Positions 49,738-59,273 are shown, numbered from the stretch's first letter. The stretch is 64,000 bases of DNA from Deinococcus betulae (GCF_020166395.1 NZ_JAIQXU010000008.1:62001-126000); one strand, 5' to 3'. Translations and numbers: made by a program. The notes: generated from the letters alone by a model not told the origin.

Positions 49738-51759
49738 CTACCGGCTCACAGCTTCAGGCCCCGCCGTAACTTTCTCCGGGGTCAGCCACTGCTCCAGCCA
49801 GGCCAGGTATTCGGTCAGGCGCGTCAGGCGGCGGTCGGGGCGGCCCGAGCGCGACAGCTCGTGGTCCTCGCCGGGAAAGCGCACAAAGCGGGCCGGCACG
49901 CCGTGCAGCGTCAGGGCGGCGTACCACTGTTCGGCCTGCTCGATGGGGCAGCGGTGGTCCAGCACCGAATGCACGATCAGGGTGGGCGTGCGCACGTCTT
50001 CGACCCACTGCAGCGGGCTCATGTCCCACAGCCGCAGGGCGTCGGCGCGGCGGTGAAAATTCAGGCCTAATTCATCGTCCCAGAAGCGCAGGCCGATGTC
50101 GCTGGTGCCGCCAAACGACAGCAGGTTGCAGATAGAGCGGTCGGTAATCGCCGCTTGAAAGCGGGTGGTGTGTCCGGTCAGCCAGTTGGTCATATAGCCG
50201 CCGTAGCTGCCGCCCACGACCGCCGTGCGCGTGTCGTCCAGCACTGGAAACGTCGCCAGGCAGCGGTCAAAGAAGCTCAGCAGGTCGTCGGCGTCCACGC
50301 TACCCCAGCGGCCATGAATGGCGTCTACCCAGGCCTGCCCGTAGCCCACGCTGCCGCGCGGGTTGCTGTAGCACACCCCGTAGCCACGCGCCGCCAGCAG
50401 CTGAAATTCGTGCGTAAAGGCGTGGCCGTAATCCGTGTGAGGGCCGCCGTGAATACTGAGCAGGGCCGGCACCTTTGCCGGGTCTTCGCCGCCGGGCAGC
50501 AGCACCCAGCCTTCGCCTTCCCCCAGCTCGGTGGCAAAGCCCACGTGCTGCGGGGTGCGGGCCGAGAAGGGGAGACGGGCGTGCAGGTCAGTGACCGTCA
50601 CGCCGTTCAGCTCCACCTCGGGAAAGCGGTCGGCCCGTTCCCGGATAAGAGCCACGCCGCCGCCCCGCGCCGTGAAGGCGGCAATCACCGCCTGCGGGTC
50701 ATGGTCGTGGGCGGCCACCTGCCACTGCCCGGCGCTGTCCTGCGCCGCCGTGAACAGGCCGCAACTGCCGCGCACCGTCGAGGAAAACAGCAGCGTGCGC
50801 TCATCCAGCCACACCGGCCGCTCGGGCAGGGCGCCCACATGGCAGTCACCGCCGACCAGATTGCCCACCGGCGAGTCGTGCCCGGGGTCCAGGCGCTGCG
50901 GGTCTCCATTGCCGTCCAGAGGCAGCAGGTACAGGTGCGCGTGTTCGGTGTTGCCCTGGCCTTCGGAGCGGCCAACCACCACGAAGCGCGCGCCGTCCGG
51001 GTGCGGCACCACCGCCTGAATGGCCGAGTTCCAGCGCGTGACCTGCCGCGCCTCGCCGCCCAGCGGCAGGTGCCAGACCTCCTGCTGCCACTGCGCGGCA
51101 TGCAGGTGACTGGCCGCGCCCACCAGCAGCACGCCGCTGCTGTCTGGCAGCCAGGCGCAGGTGCTGACCTCGACTTCAGGCGCGTACCACTCGTGCAGCT
51201 CGCCACTGGCCACGGTCAGCAGAAAGAGGCGCGCGGCGCGTTCAGGCAGCCAGTCGCGGCCGTTAAAGCGGTAGCGCGGCCGGGTAATGACCCGCGCTTC
51301 GCCGCGCTCATCTCGCTTGTCCTCGTCGTCAGCGGTACTCAGGAAGGCGATGTGCGTGCCGTCAGGACTCCAGGCCACGTCCTGCACCCCGCCCCGCAGG
51401 TGAGTGACCTGGCGGGCCTCGCCGCCCGAAAGGGGCAGCAGGTACAGCTGCGCGCCCCCCTCGCCGGCCTTGCGGGTCAAGGCCAGGGTCTGCCCGTCCG
51501 GCGACCAGCGCGGCGACCCATCGCGGCCGGGACCGTGCGTCAGGGCGCGGGTTCCGTTCTCGTCTGCCAGCCACACTTGGCCCTTGTAGCGCGGCCGGGC
51601 AAAGGCGGGGTCGGCCTTGTGGGGATCTTCTTCCTCGGTGCGGGTCAGGACGAAGGCCACCCGCTGACCGTCGGGGCTAACCTGCGGGTCCGACGGAAAC
51701 TGAAGGTGCAGCAAACTGTCTGGGCCAGGCCGGGCCGAGCTGAGCTGAATCATGGGCAT
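49738..51759 (-). CDS. S9 family prolyl-oligopeptidase-like peptidase
   Basis: 673 residues. The first 400 form a beta-propeller of WD40-like TolB repeats (DPQVSPDGQRVAFVLTRTEE; SPRWSPDGQTLALTRKAGEG; VAWSPDGTHIAFLS). The alpha/beta-hydrolase part has the catalytic Ser in GGSYGGYM, Asp in HSVLDHRCP and His in GEDHELSRSG. SIHGGPHTDYGHAFTHEFQL gives the oxyanion loop. The order matches acylaminoacyl-peptidase. No signal peptide, so it is a cytosolic peptidase. Two in-frame ATG codons lie six bases apart at the start. Confidence 0.93.
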   Translation of the reverse strand: MPMIQLSSARPGPDSLLHLQFPSDPQVSPDGQRVAFVLTRTEEEDPHKADPAFARPRYKGQVWLADENGTRALTHGPGRDGSPRWSPDGQTLALTRKAGEGGAQLYLLPLSGGEARQVTHLRGGVQDVAWSPDGTHIAFLSTADDEDKRDERGEARVITRPRYRFNGRDWLPERAARLFLLTVASGELHEWYAPEVEVSTCAWLPDSSGVLLVGAASHLHAAQWQQEVWHLPLGGEARQVTRWNSAIQAVVPHPDGARFVVVGRSEGQGNTEHAHLYLLPLDGNGDPQRLDPGHDSPVGNLVGGDCHVGALPERPVWLDERTLLFSSTVRGSCGLFTAAQDSAGQWQVAAHDHDPQAVIAAFTARGGGVALIRERADRFPEVELNGVTVTDLHARLPFSARTPQHVGFATELGEGEGWVLLPGGEDPAKVPALLSIHGGPHTDYGHAFTHEFQLLAARGYGVCYSNPRGSVGYGQAWVDAIHGRWGSVDADDLLSFFDRCLATFPVLDDTRTAVVGGSYGGYMTNWLTGHTTRFQAAITDRSICNLLSFGGTSDIGLRFWDDELGLNFHRRADALRLWDMSPLQWVEDVRTPTLIVHSVLDHRCPIEQAEQWYAALTLHGVPARFVRFPGEDHELSRSGRPDRRLTRLTEYLAWLEQWLTPEKVTAGPEAVSR

Positions 51760-52020
51760 CAGTCAAGCACAACCGTTGATCAAGCACGCCGCGCGGCCCA
51801 CCACTCGATTTCGCTGGAAACGCTCCCAGTCGACGTTTGCCCAGAGATTGATGATGACTTTCCCAACGCAGAATGGAAGAAGTCTCCCCATTCCCAGACA
51901 GGCTTACCGTAACCTGACTGTACCGGCCCAATCCGGTCTGTTCCCACCTTTCTGTCTGCTTCCTCACGGCAGATTGTCCGCCGCCGTCCCCAGTCTCTTT
52001 CCTGCTTTTGGAGGTTCACC

Positions 52021-52212
52021 ATGCAAGAGCTGTCCTGCACCTGGGTTCCCGGCACATTTGACGTCGTTCGTCTGAAATTTGCTGGCCGGACCGTTGAAAT
52101 GACCAGCACCCGCCTGGCCCGCCTGTTTGGCAAGCAGGCCATCCATGACCTGTACCTTAAGGGCAGCGCCAAGCTGCGTGTTGATGCCCAGCAAGTCGCC
52201 CTGCTGACCTGA
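52021..52212 (+). CDS. Small conserved-looking protein
   Basis: 63 residues, with TTGGAGG upstream. A compact alternating pattern: SCTWVPGTFDVVRLKFAGRT, then STRLARLFGKQAIHDLYLKG and LRVDAQQVALLT, suggests a small folded domain with a central helix. There are no Cys pairs or secretion signal. I do not recognise it. It has its own terminator, so it is a stand-alone gene. The 261 bases upstream hold no other gene. Confidence 0.7.
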   Translation: MQELSCTWVPGTFDVVRLKFAGRTVEMTSTRLARLFGKQAIHDLYLKGSAKLRVDAQQVALLT

Positions 52213-52253
52213 GCCGGCAAAGACAGGTCCGCGCGCCCCGCCCCTTTGCCGGC
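52213..52253 (+). terminator. Terminator hairpin
   Basis: GCCGGCAAAG and CTTTGCCGGC form a perfect 10-base stem, with further C-rich and G-rich pairing in the loop and tail. No clear T-run. Confidence 0.6.
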
Positions 52254-52273
52254 GGGGCGTCCGCATTTGCCGC

Positions 52274-52279
52274 TAGCAT
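52274..52279 (+). promoter_or_regulatory. Candidate leaderless -10 box
   Basis: TAGCAT, seven bases before the ATG at 52287. Confidence 0.45.
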
Positions 52280-52286
52280 GACGGGC

Positions 52287-53381
52287 ATGACCCCTGACTT
52301 GGGCGCCCTTCAGGCTGACCTGCGCCGCCTGGCCGAGATTGAATCGCCCTCTGGAGACGTTGAGGGTATTGAACGTGTGATGGACGTGGTCGAGGGGTGG
52401 GCCCGCGACCTGGGCGCTCAGGTGACGCACCTGAGCGGCGGCACCCGCACCTTCGAGCTGGGGGTGGACGGCGCCGCCCCGCCGCTGCTGGTGCTCACGC
52501 ACGCCGATACCGTGTGGCCGCGCGGCACCCTGGAGCAGATGCCGCTGCGTGTGGACGGCGAGCGGCTTTACGGCCCCGGCACCTACGACATGAAGGCCGG
52601 CATCGTGGGCCTCATTCATGCCCTGAGGGCGCTGGAGCTTCAGTGGCCACGCGGCGGCGTACGGGTACTCCTCTCGCCCGACGAGGAAACTGGCAGTGAG
52701 AGCAGCCGCGCCTACATTGAGGCGGCGGCCCGGACCAGCCGCGCGGCGCTGATCGTGGAGCCGCCGGTGGCCGACACCCACGCCCTCAAGACTGGGCGCA
52801 AGGGTACTGGCACTTTCACCCTGACCCTGACCGGCATTGCCAGCCACGCAGGCAACAAGCCCGACGAAGGGGCTAGCGCCATCGCCGCCGGGGCAGAAGC
52901 CGTGCTGGCGCTGCACGCCCTGGCTCGCCCGGAGGCCGGCACGACGGTCAGTGTGGGCCTCATCGGTGGGGGCAGCGCCGTGAATGTCATTCCTGCTCAC
53001 TGCACCCTGCACGCCGATTTGCGTGTGTCCACCCTGGCCGAGGCCGAGCGGGTGGAAGCCGCCGTCCTGGCCTGGCGCCCCAAGGACCCGCGCGTGACGG
53101 TTGAGGTGTCCGGTGGCCTGAACCGCCCGCCCTTTGAAGAAGGCCCGGCCACCCTGGCCCTGTACGAACAGGCGCGCGGCGTGGCCCAGACGCTGGGCTT
53201 CGAGTTGGGCCGGGCCGTGGTAGGAGGCGGGAGCGACGGCAATTTCACGGCGCCCCTGACTCCCACCCTGGACGGCCTGGGGGCACCTGGCGACGGTGCC
53301 CACGCTGCCCACGAGCATGTGCGCCTGGACCGCTGGCCCAGCCACGTTCAGCTGCTGACCGAGTTGCTCAGGACGTTTTAG
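52287..53381 (+). CDS. M20 family metallopeptidase (carboxypeptidase G2-like)
   Basis: 364 residues from the ATG at 52287. Zinc-site motifs: THADTVWPRGTLEQMPLRVD (His and the bridging region), YGPGTYDMKAGIVGLIHALR, the catalytic Glu pair in LLSPDEETGSESS, LIVEPP, and the terminal HAAHEHVRLD. SHAGNKPDEGASAIAAGAEA marks the dimerisation lid. It resembles CPG2-type glutamate carboxypeptidases that trim C-terminal Glu from small peptides or folates. It is cytosolic, without a signal peptide. Confidence 0.92.
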   Translation: MTPDLGALQADLRRLAEIESPSGDVEGIERVMDVVEGWARDLGAQVTHLSGGTRTFELGVDGAAPPLLVLTHADTVWPRGTLEQMPLRVDGERLYGPGTYDMKAGIVGLIHALRALELQWPRGGVRVLLSPDEETGSESSRAYIEAAARTSRAALIVEPPVADTHALKTGRKGTGTFTLTLTGIASHAGNKPDEGASAIAAGAEAVLALHALARPEAGTTVSVGLIGGGSAVNVIPAHCTLHADLRVSTLAEAERVEAAVLAWRPKDPRVTVEVSGGLNRPPFEEGPATLALYEQARGVAQTLGFELGRAVVGGGSDGNFTAPLTPTLDGLGAPGDGAHAAHEHVRLDRWPSHVQLLTELLRTF

Positions 53382-53859
53382 AAGCCAGAAGAGGGTGTAG
53401 GTGTCCAAGGTGAACTAGCAGGGGCTTGACGGGTTCTCTTTCGCCGCTGATGGACTTGTGGGTGGCTGCTTCTTTGAATATGAATTGGGGAAGCCCAGAA
53501 AACAGCTTGGTAGATGAATGGCCGACGCCTCTAGTGGATGACCAAAGGCATGACTGGGTCTATTGTTCCGCGATGATGAGAGTGTTTTAGGCCGTCGTAG
53601 ACCGAGAATTACCATTCCCAGTCGGCCGCACTTTTGCCCTGCTCAATCCTGTGGTCGTGCACTAGCTGGCCGGCCGTCTCACAGCTGTAGGAAAGAGACC
53701 TACTAATACGGACTCCCATTGAATCGTCTGCATCAAAGATGAACTCTGAGAGGAGCGAGATAGAGAGGGTTCCGGGCGTGGAATTTACACAACAGTTCTT
53801 TCCTGATTTGTAAACGGAACAGACGGACTCCGTATAGAGCCGCCTCTCCTTTTCTCCGG
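53382..53859. other. Intergenic region, no gene recognised, one repeat copy
   Basis: 478 bases between convergent genes. The frames crossing it lack ribosome sites. The right part is filled by repeat copy 3 (53703-53838). The left part shows no feature I can name; a minus-strand frame ending in SAADWEW at about 53612 looks protein-like but cannot be traced to a start. Confidence 0.5.
53703..53838 (-). repeat. Dispersed intergenic repeat, copy 3 (divergent, inverted)
   Basis: On the minus strand it begins ATACGGAGTCCGTCTGTTCC and ends GATTCAATGGGAGTCCGTAT. Both ends match the ends of copies 2 and 4; the interior is shorter. Confidence 0.65.
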
Positions 53860-55755
53860 TCAGGCGCCTTCTGGTTGAGCGGTGCGGGGGGCGGCCAGCA
53901 GCGCTGACAGTTCCGGCGCGGTGATGGGGCGGCACAGCCCGTGTCCCTGGCCCAGGGGGCACCCCAATTCACGCAGGGCGCTGAGGTGGGCGGGGGTCTC
54001 GATGCCCTCGGCCGTCAGGTCGGCGCGCATGTTCCGGGCGATCTCCAGGGCGGCGCGCGTCAGGGCGTGGACAAAAGAGCCGGCCTGGTCGCTCGTCAGG
54101 TCCGCCGTGAGCGAGCGGTCCAGTTTCATGCCAGTAATGGGCATGGTGCGCAGCCGCGCCAGGTTGGAATAGCCCGAGCCAAAATCATCAATGCTGACCC
54201 GCACGCCCAGGTCACGCAGCTCCTGCAAGGTGGCGGCGGCGCGGTCGTCCTCGTACAGGACAGCAGTTTCGGTTAACTCCAGCTCCAGGTGATAAGGGGG
54301 GAGGCCTGTGTCGTGCAGGGCGCCGCGCACGGTGGCGCCAAATTCGGGATGCAGCAGCTGCACTGGGCTGACATTCACGCTCACCACCAGTCCCGGCCAG
54401 CCCAGCGCCGAGCGGCAGGCGGCGCGCAGCACCCACTCGCCCACCGGTACAATCAGGCCCACGCGCTCAGCCACTGGAATAAATTCGGCCGGCGACACTT
54501 GCCCCAGCGCAGGGTGGCTCCAGCGCAGCAGCGCCTCGGCCTTGACGGGCGTGAGGTCCCGCAGGCGGTACACCGGCTGAAAACGCAGCGACAGTTCCCG
54601 CCGCGCCAGCGCGTGCCCCAGGTCGCGGGCCAGGACCTGAAAGCGCTCGGTGGCCGCGTCCTGCTCGGGGTGGTAGCGCCGCACCTGGCGCCGCCCGGCC
54701 CGCTTGACCGCGTACATGGCGCTGTCGGCGTGGCGCAGCAGGTCGTCGGGCTGGGCGGCGTCGTCGGGATACAGGCTGATGCCGATGCTGACCGTGGTGT
54801 CCACCCCGATGCGCAGGCTGGGCAGCACAGGTGTCTGAAGAAGGCGCTGGGCCGTGTCCTGGGCCGCCCTGTGGTCAGCCCCCGGCAGCACCACCACGAA
54901 CTCGTCCCCACTGAGGCGGTACACCTGGGCGTCCGCGCCCGCCAGGCGCTGCAGTTCGGCGGCCAGGCCCCGCAGCAGGTCGTCGCCTGCGGCGTGGCCC
55001 AGCGTGTCGTTGACGACCTTGAAGGCGTCCACATCCACAAACAGCACCGCAAAGGGTGCGCCAACCTCGTCCGACAGGCGGCGCAGCTCCTCGTGCAGGC
55101 GCACGCGGCCCGGCAGGCCAGTCAGCAGGTCGGTGTACACCAGCGACTGCAAGACGCGCTGCTCGCCGTGCAGGCGGCCCAGCGCGTCGTTGCGCTGCAT
55201 GAAAAAAGACGCGCCGTACAGACTGACGGCCGCCGCCAGGTTGATTTGCAGCAGGGCCAGCGGTAGGTCCGGCGTCAGGGGCTGCCCCTGGGCCAGGGGC
55301 CACAGCACCAGAGAGGCGCTCACGCCAGCTGTCACCCACAGCAGCGCCCCCAGCAGGCGGCGAACCTCGCGCGCCAGGTCGGTCAGCATGGTCCAGGTGA
55401 TGACAGTGGGCAGCCACACCAGGGTTTCCAGAACCTCCAGCACCTGCGCCCGCTGACCCCCCAAGGTCAGGCCCAGCAGCAGCAGCTTGGCATTTAAAAA
55501 CAGCCCGCTGCCCGCTGTAATCAGCAGTGTCAGTTGCCGGATGGACGCCCAGCCGCGCAGCACCGCCACCCAGCAGACGACCAGCATGGCGCTCATGACC
55601 CCGTACAGCGGAGGGTCGTAGGTGGTGTCCCAGGTGTCGCCGCGCGAGAACAGCAGTGCCGCCACGATAGACAGCTGGACTGCCGGCAGGCCCAGCAGCA
55701 ACATGCGCCGCCACGCGCTCCGCAGGTCCTGGGTGATGGACGCGCCCGGCTCCAT
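53860..55755 (-). CDS. Membrane GGDEF-EAL protein
   Basis: 631 residues. About six membrane helices up to residue 200. GGDEF domain: DLLTGLPGRVRLHEELRRLS, FVDVDAFKVVNDTLGHAAGD, and the active site RLSGDEFVVV (SGDEF is a permitted variant). EAL domain: AEALLRWSHP with the catalytic Glu, SVNVSPVQLL, ELTETAVL, SIDDFGSGYSNLARL, KLDRSL and AEGIET, so most metal ligands are intact. The protein could make or degrade cyclic di-GMP; often one domain is regulatory. AGGAGGT sits directly before the ATG, and TAGGGT seven bases before it. Confidence 0.93.
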   Translation of the reverse strand: MEPGASITQDLRSAWRRMLLLGLPAVQLSIVAALLFSRGDTWDTTYDPPLYGVMSAMLVVCWVAVLRGWASIRQLTLLITAGSGLFLNAKLLLLGLTLGGQRAQVLEVLETLVWLPTVITWTMLTDLAREVRRLLGALLWVTAGVSASLVLWPLAQGQPLTPDLPLALLQINLAAAVSLYGASFFMQRNDALGRLHGEQRVLQSLVYTDLLTGLPGRVRLHEELRRLSDEVGAPFAVLFVDVDAFKVVNDTLGHAAGDDLLRGLAAELQRLAGADAQVYRLSGDEFVVVLPGADHRAAQDTAQRLLQTPVLPSLRIGVDTTVSIGISLYPDDAAQPDDLLRHADSAMYAVKRAGRRQVRRYHPEQDAATERFQVLARDLGHALARRELSLRFQPVYRLRDLTPVKAEALLRWSHPALGQVSPAEFIPVAERVGLIVPVGEWVLRAACRSALGWPGLVVSVNVSPVQLLHPEFGATVRGALHDTGLPPYHLELELTETAVLYEDDRAAATLQELRDLGVRVSIDDFGSGYSNLARLRTMPITGMKLDRSLTADLTSDQAGSFVHALTRAALEIARNMRADLTAEGIETPAHLSALRELGCPLGQGHGLCRPITAPELSALLAAPRTAQPEGA

Positions 55756-55843
55756 ACCTCCTACCCTACCGCGCAGCGCCCGCAGGGTTCACAGGCTGTC
55801 TGGGGGGTATTCTGCGCGGGCGCCCGCCGCCCCGGAGGACTCC

Positions 55844-56137
55844 ATGTTCAGCCTGTTCCGCAAGCCCAAGCCCAGCCCCTACGTGAAACAGGACAGTCCC
55901 CAGGTGTTCCGGGTGCGTGTCAGAACCCGGCCTCATGGCGAACTCGTGGAGTTCCGCTTTACCAAGGGCGCCCACATCGGCGCTGACGAGGGCGGCTTTC
56001 TGTTTCGCAAGCCGGTGGTGTCCCCACAGCACTTGGACCGGGGCGAGTTGCTGGTCCGCTTTGACCGCGCCTACCGCGTCACCGCTACTGAAGGCGAGAA
56101 TCTGGACTTTGTGCCGGTCAGCGAGTGGGAAGACTAG
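55844..56137 (+). CDS. Hypothetical protein
   Basis: 97 residues from the ATG at 55844, with CGGAGGA five bases ahead; the open frame is longer upstream but antisense to the GGDEF-EAL gene. It starts FSLFRKPKPSPYVKQDSPQV, then strands VFRVRVRTRPHGELVEFRFT, GFLFRKPVVSP and ELLVRFDRAYRVTATEG. It looks like a small beta-rich domain; no family is known to me. TATTCT at 55809-55814 may be the -10 box. Confidence 0.65.
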   Translation: MFSLFRKPKPSPYVKQDSPQVFRVRVRTRPHGELVEFRFTKGAHIGADEGGFLFRKPVVSPQHLDRGELLVRFDRAYRVTATEGENLDFVPVSEWED

Positions 56138-56269
56138 AGACAGACACTGACCTCAGAACCGTCCAAGCAGCTTGAGAGAAGAGGCTCCAGAGCGAGCGTC
56201 AAAGCAGGCGGATGGACGTGGACCTCCCAGTCCTGTCCGGGGAGGTGACCGTGGCCGACACCCTCCGGT

Positions 56270-56947
<678 letters not shown>

Positions 56948-56954
56948 GCCCCGC

Positions 56955-56960
56955 AGGGTA
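56955..56960 (-). promoter_or_regulatory. Candidate leaderless -10 box
   Basis: TACCCT on the minus strand, seven bases before the PIG-L ATG. Confidence 0.5.
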
Positions 56961-57007
56961 GCGCACGGGTTTTAAGGCGGAAGCGGGTTGCCGGGCAGTT
57001 CCGACGC

Positions 57008-57103
57008 CTAGTGTTTTGAACGCTTGGGCCGCGCCGGGCCGCCCTGCCAGGCCGCCAGCATGAGCGACACGATGATGACCATCAAAGCCAGCAGCAATTC
57101 CAT
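57008..57103 (-). CDS. 31-residue single-pass membrane protein
   Basis: An ATG at 57103 with AAAGGGAG eight bases upstream opens 31 codons: one strongly hydrophobic helix (LLLALMVIIVSLMLAAW), then a basic tail PARPKRSKH. The design is that of small bacterial membrane peptides. Upstream lies a 15-base palindrome (57142-57156) which may be an operator. The neighbouring genes do not overlap it. No homologue is known to me. Confidence 0.5.
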   Translation of the reverse strand: MELLLALMVIIVSLMLAAWQGGPARPKRSKH

Positions 57104-57141
57104 ACGGCATTCTCCCTTTCTTTATCTGACGTTCATGTGAC

Positions 57142-57156
57142 AGTGACCCGGTCACT
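57142..57156. promoter_or_regulatory. Palindrome upstream of the small membrane protein
   Basis: AGTGACCCGGTCACT, arms of seven bases around one central base, 39 bases before the 31-codon gene. Confidence 0.55.
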
Positions 57157-57227
57157 TGTGCGAAACGTCTCAACATCAGATGAATTGTGGCTAAACGCCT
57201 GAACTGTACGCCTGCCCTGGCCTGTTT

Positions 57228-57725
57228 TCAAAGACCGGCGGTCAGTAAGAGGTATTCGGCGCCCTCCGGCGCCAGGCCAGAGGTCAGCAGCACGCTGTGC
57301 CACTGCTCGGCTGTGACCGGCAGCACACTGAGGCGCGAGCCTTTGCCGGTCAGCAGAGACCCGGCCCACTCGGGCAGGGCGCGCAACTCGTCCAGCGTGA
57401 CCACGCGGGGCAAGGCCTGCACTGGGGCCACCTCGACCATGCTCCAGCGCGGGGCCTCTGGGGTGCTTTTGGGGTCAAAGTAGAGGCTGCTGGCCTCAAA
57501 TTGCAGGTTGTCGGTGTGGGCGGCGCGCACCACCCGCGCCACGCCGGCCACGCCGGGGGGTTTGGCGTTGGAGTGATAAAAGAGACACAGATCGCCCTCG
57601 GCCATTTCGCGCAGAAAATTGCGGGCCTGATAGTTGCGCACGCCGTTCCAGGGTTCGCGTCCGGCGCGCTCTAGATCGGGGTAACCAAAGACGTCAGGTT
57701 CAGATTTCAGCAGCCAGTACCGCAT
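57228..57725 (-). CDS. EVE domain protein
   Basis: 165 residues, one PUA-like EVE domain. RYWLLKSEPDVFGYPDLERA is the diagnostic start; WNGVRNYQARNFLREMAEGD, LCLFYHSNAKPPGVAGVARV and YFDPKSTPEAPRWSMVEVAP follow in family order. EVE domains bind modified bases in nucleic acids and occur both in stand-alone proteins such as THYN1 and in restriction systems. No such system is next to it. TACCCT lies seven bases before the ATG. Confidence 0.92.
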   Translation of the reverse strand: MRYWLLKSEPDVFGYPDLERAGREPWNGVRNYQARNFLREMAEGDLCLFYHSNAKPPGVAGVARVVRAAHTDNLQFEASSLYFDPKSTPEAPRWSMVEVAPVQALPRVVTLDELRALPEWAGSLLTGKGSRLSVLPVTAEQWHSVLLTSGLAPEGAEYLLLTAGL

Positions 57726-57732
57726 ACCCCTC

Positions 57733-57738
57733 AGGGTA
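57733..57738 (-). promoter_or_regulatory. Candidate leaderless -10 box
   Basis: TACCCT on the minus strand, seven bases before the EVE-protein ATG. Confidence 0.5.
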
Positions 57739-57750
57739 GGGGAGCGCGGC

Positions 57751-58821
57751 TCAGGGCACGGCGGGCGGTAGGGGGGGCAGCGGTTCGCGCTCGGTGGACA
57801 GCCGGATCAGGCCAGGGCGCTCCGAGGAGCCGTCCCACGCCCCCGCTGTCCTGTTGAGCGGCATGACGGCGACGTAACTCCCACGCGCCTGGGTGCTGTA
57901 CCCCCCAACAGGCAGGCCAGAAGCATCGGGGTCAGCCTGCGGATCAACAACCAGGCGGGCCAGGACCGTCCATTCGTTCAGGTGAAGGGGCTGGTGGCCG
58001 GTGAGCACCGCATTCTCTCCATCGGGCCTGACCACAGTCCGGAAGAGATTGCCCCGTTCACGCAGGCGCACCCTCGGATCGTCACAGGCCTCTGTGGACG
58101 CACTCACGGCGCCGCCACTCAGGTGGGCGCCGGTGTTCCAGAAAGGAGAGGGCCAGGGGCGCTCTGCTGCGTAGAGCCTGGCCTGCGGCTGCCCCTCGCA
58201 AGTCAGGCGCTGTGTGGTCAGGAGGAGGCGAAGCTGGTCGCGGTAACTGCCTGGAATGCGGCCCCGGATGTTCTGAGCAGTCACTTTGGCGGCGGGATAG
58301 GTGTTGACCATCAGGTTGTCCTGACGGCCCCCAGCTGACCCGGAGAGGTGGACGAAGATGACCGACTGTGTGCCCTTCGGTAAGGTCAGGGTCACGGCCT
58401 GATAAATGCCCCGCGGAGCATCCGAAGCGGCGAAAAGAGCGGCAACATCCTGCTGATTGACAGCCTCAAACCGCGCGCCTTCACGTGGGGGCAGCCACTC
58501 CCGGTAGCTCACCCAGCCCAGGCCGCTCAGCAGCAGCGCGCCCAGGGTCAGCCAGCCGGCGCGGTGCGTGAAGGCGTGGCCCAGAAAGCCCCGGTTGACC
58601 GGCTGTGGGTCACCCATCGCCCGCACCGCCAGAAACTCGGCTTCCTCACGGGAAAAGCCCTGGGCCTGATGTTCGGCCACGCGGCCCAGCAGGTGCGTGC
58701 GGAGTTCGGCGGCGGCGTCCAGGCGCTCGGCGGCGGGCAGGCCACGGGTAGCGCGGCGCAGGTAGCCTTCCAGGGTCAGGGCGGCGCGGCGCGCCAGGCG
58801 GGGTGTGCGGGCGGCCCTCAT
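57751..58821 (-). CDS. Membrane protein with PadR-associated permease-prefix-like domain
   Basis: 356 residues from the ATG at 58821. Residues 10-85 (LEGYLRRATRGLPAAERLDA; LLGRVAEHQAQGFSREEAEF) resemble the helical permease-prefix/HAAS domain that goes with PadR regulators. One membrane helix follows (WLTLGALLLSGLGWVSY). The 220-residue rest is predicted to be extracytoplasmic beta-rich, with a Cys pair (LTCEGQP and TEACDDP). The ATG overlaps the PadR stop (ATGA). It is probably a membrane sensor or signalling partner controlled by the PadR protein. The extracytoplasmic part is not recognised. Confidence 0.65.
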   Translation of the reverse strand: MRAARTPRLARRAALTLEGYLRRATRGLPAAERLDAAAELRTHLLGRVAEHQAQGFSREEAEFLAVRAMGDPQPVNRGFLGHAFTHRAGWLTLGALLLSGLGWVSYREWLPPREGARFEAVNQQDVAALFAASDAPRGIYQAVTLTLPKGTQSVIFVHLSGSAGGRQDNLMVNTYPAAKVTAQNIRGRIPGSYRDQLRLLLTTQRLTCEGQPQARLYAAERPWPSPFWNTGAHLSGGAVSASTEACDDPRVRLRERGNLFRTVVRPDGENAVLTGHQPLHLNEWTVLARLVVDPQADPDASGLPVGGYSTQARGSYVAVMPLNRTAGAWDGSSERPGLIRLSTEREPLPPLPPAVP

Positions 58822-59147
58822 GCCAGCCGCCCCAGCAGCAGGGCGTCCAGCGCGCCGCGCAGGGTCTGCCACTCCTGGCGCTTGGCGTGCAGGGCGCGCC
58901 GGCCATCTTCGGTCAGGCGGTAGACCTTACGCGGCGCCCCGCCCCGGTCGCTGGGCTGCCATTCGCTCTGGACCCAGCCCGCTTTTACCAGGCGGTGCAG
59001 CGCCGGGTAGAGGCTGCCTTCTTTCAGATCGAACAAGCCGCCGCTGCGCCCGTTGACGTGTTTCAGAATGTCCAGGCCGTAGCGCGGCTGATCTTGCAAA
59101 GCGGCCAGCAGGGCCAGGTCAAGCGTGCCAGATTTCAGTGGGTTCAT
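58818..59147 (-). CDS. PadR family transcriptional regulator
   Basis: 109 residues. TLDLALLAALQDQPRYGLDI then LKEGSLYPALHRLVKAGWVQ and the wing SDRGGAPRKVYRLTEDGRRA are the PadR winged helix, with a short C-terminal helix of the small (PadR-s2) type. The ligand site is not predictable. GGGAGG seven bases ahead of the ATG. It shares a transcript with the downstream membrane gene. The promoter region carries a 13-base palindrome, a candidate autoregulatory site. Confidence 0.88.
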   Translation of the reverse strand: MNPLKSGTLDLALLAALQDQPRYGLDILKHVNGRSGGLFDLKEGSLYPALHRLVKAGWVQSEWQPSDRGGAPRKVYRLTEDGRRALHAKRQEWQTLRGALDALLLGRLA

Positions 59148-59166
59148 CAGGGACCTCCCGCAGTCT

Positions 59167-59205
59167 CTTGCACTGCAAGGTAGTAGGCGTTCACTATCTT
59201 GTCAA
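59167..59205 (-). promoter_or_regulatory. PadR promoter with palindrome
   Basis: On the minus strand TTGACA (59205-59200), 17 bases, TACCTT (59182-59177). The perfect palindrome CTTGCACTGCAAG (59167-59179) overlaps the -10 box and start site, and a TAGT...ACTA half-symmetric pair lies between the boxes. Confidence 0.7.
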
Positions 59206-59267
59206 GTAAGGATGTGGCCCTGGCTGGTCCCGTGCCCTTCGCCACCGTCGCCGCTTGGCCGGCGCTC

Positions 59268-59273
59268 TACACT
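59268..59273 (+). promoter_or_regulatory. Candidate leaderless -10 box
   Basis: TACACT, six bases before the GTG at 59280, the same spacing as at 48437. Confidence 0.6.
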
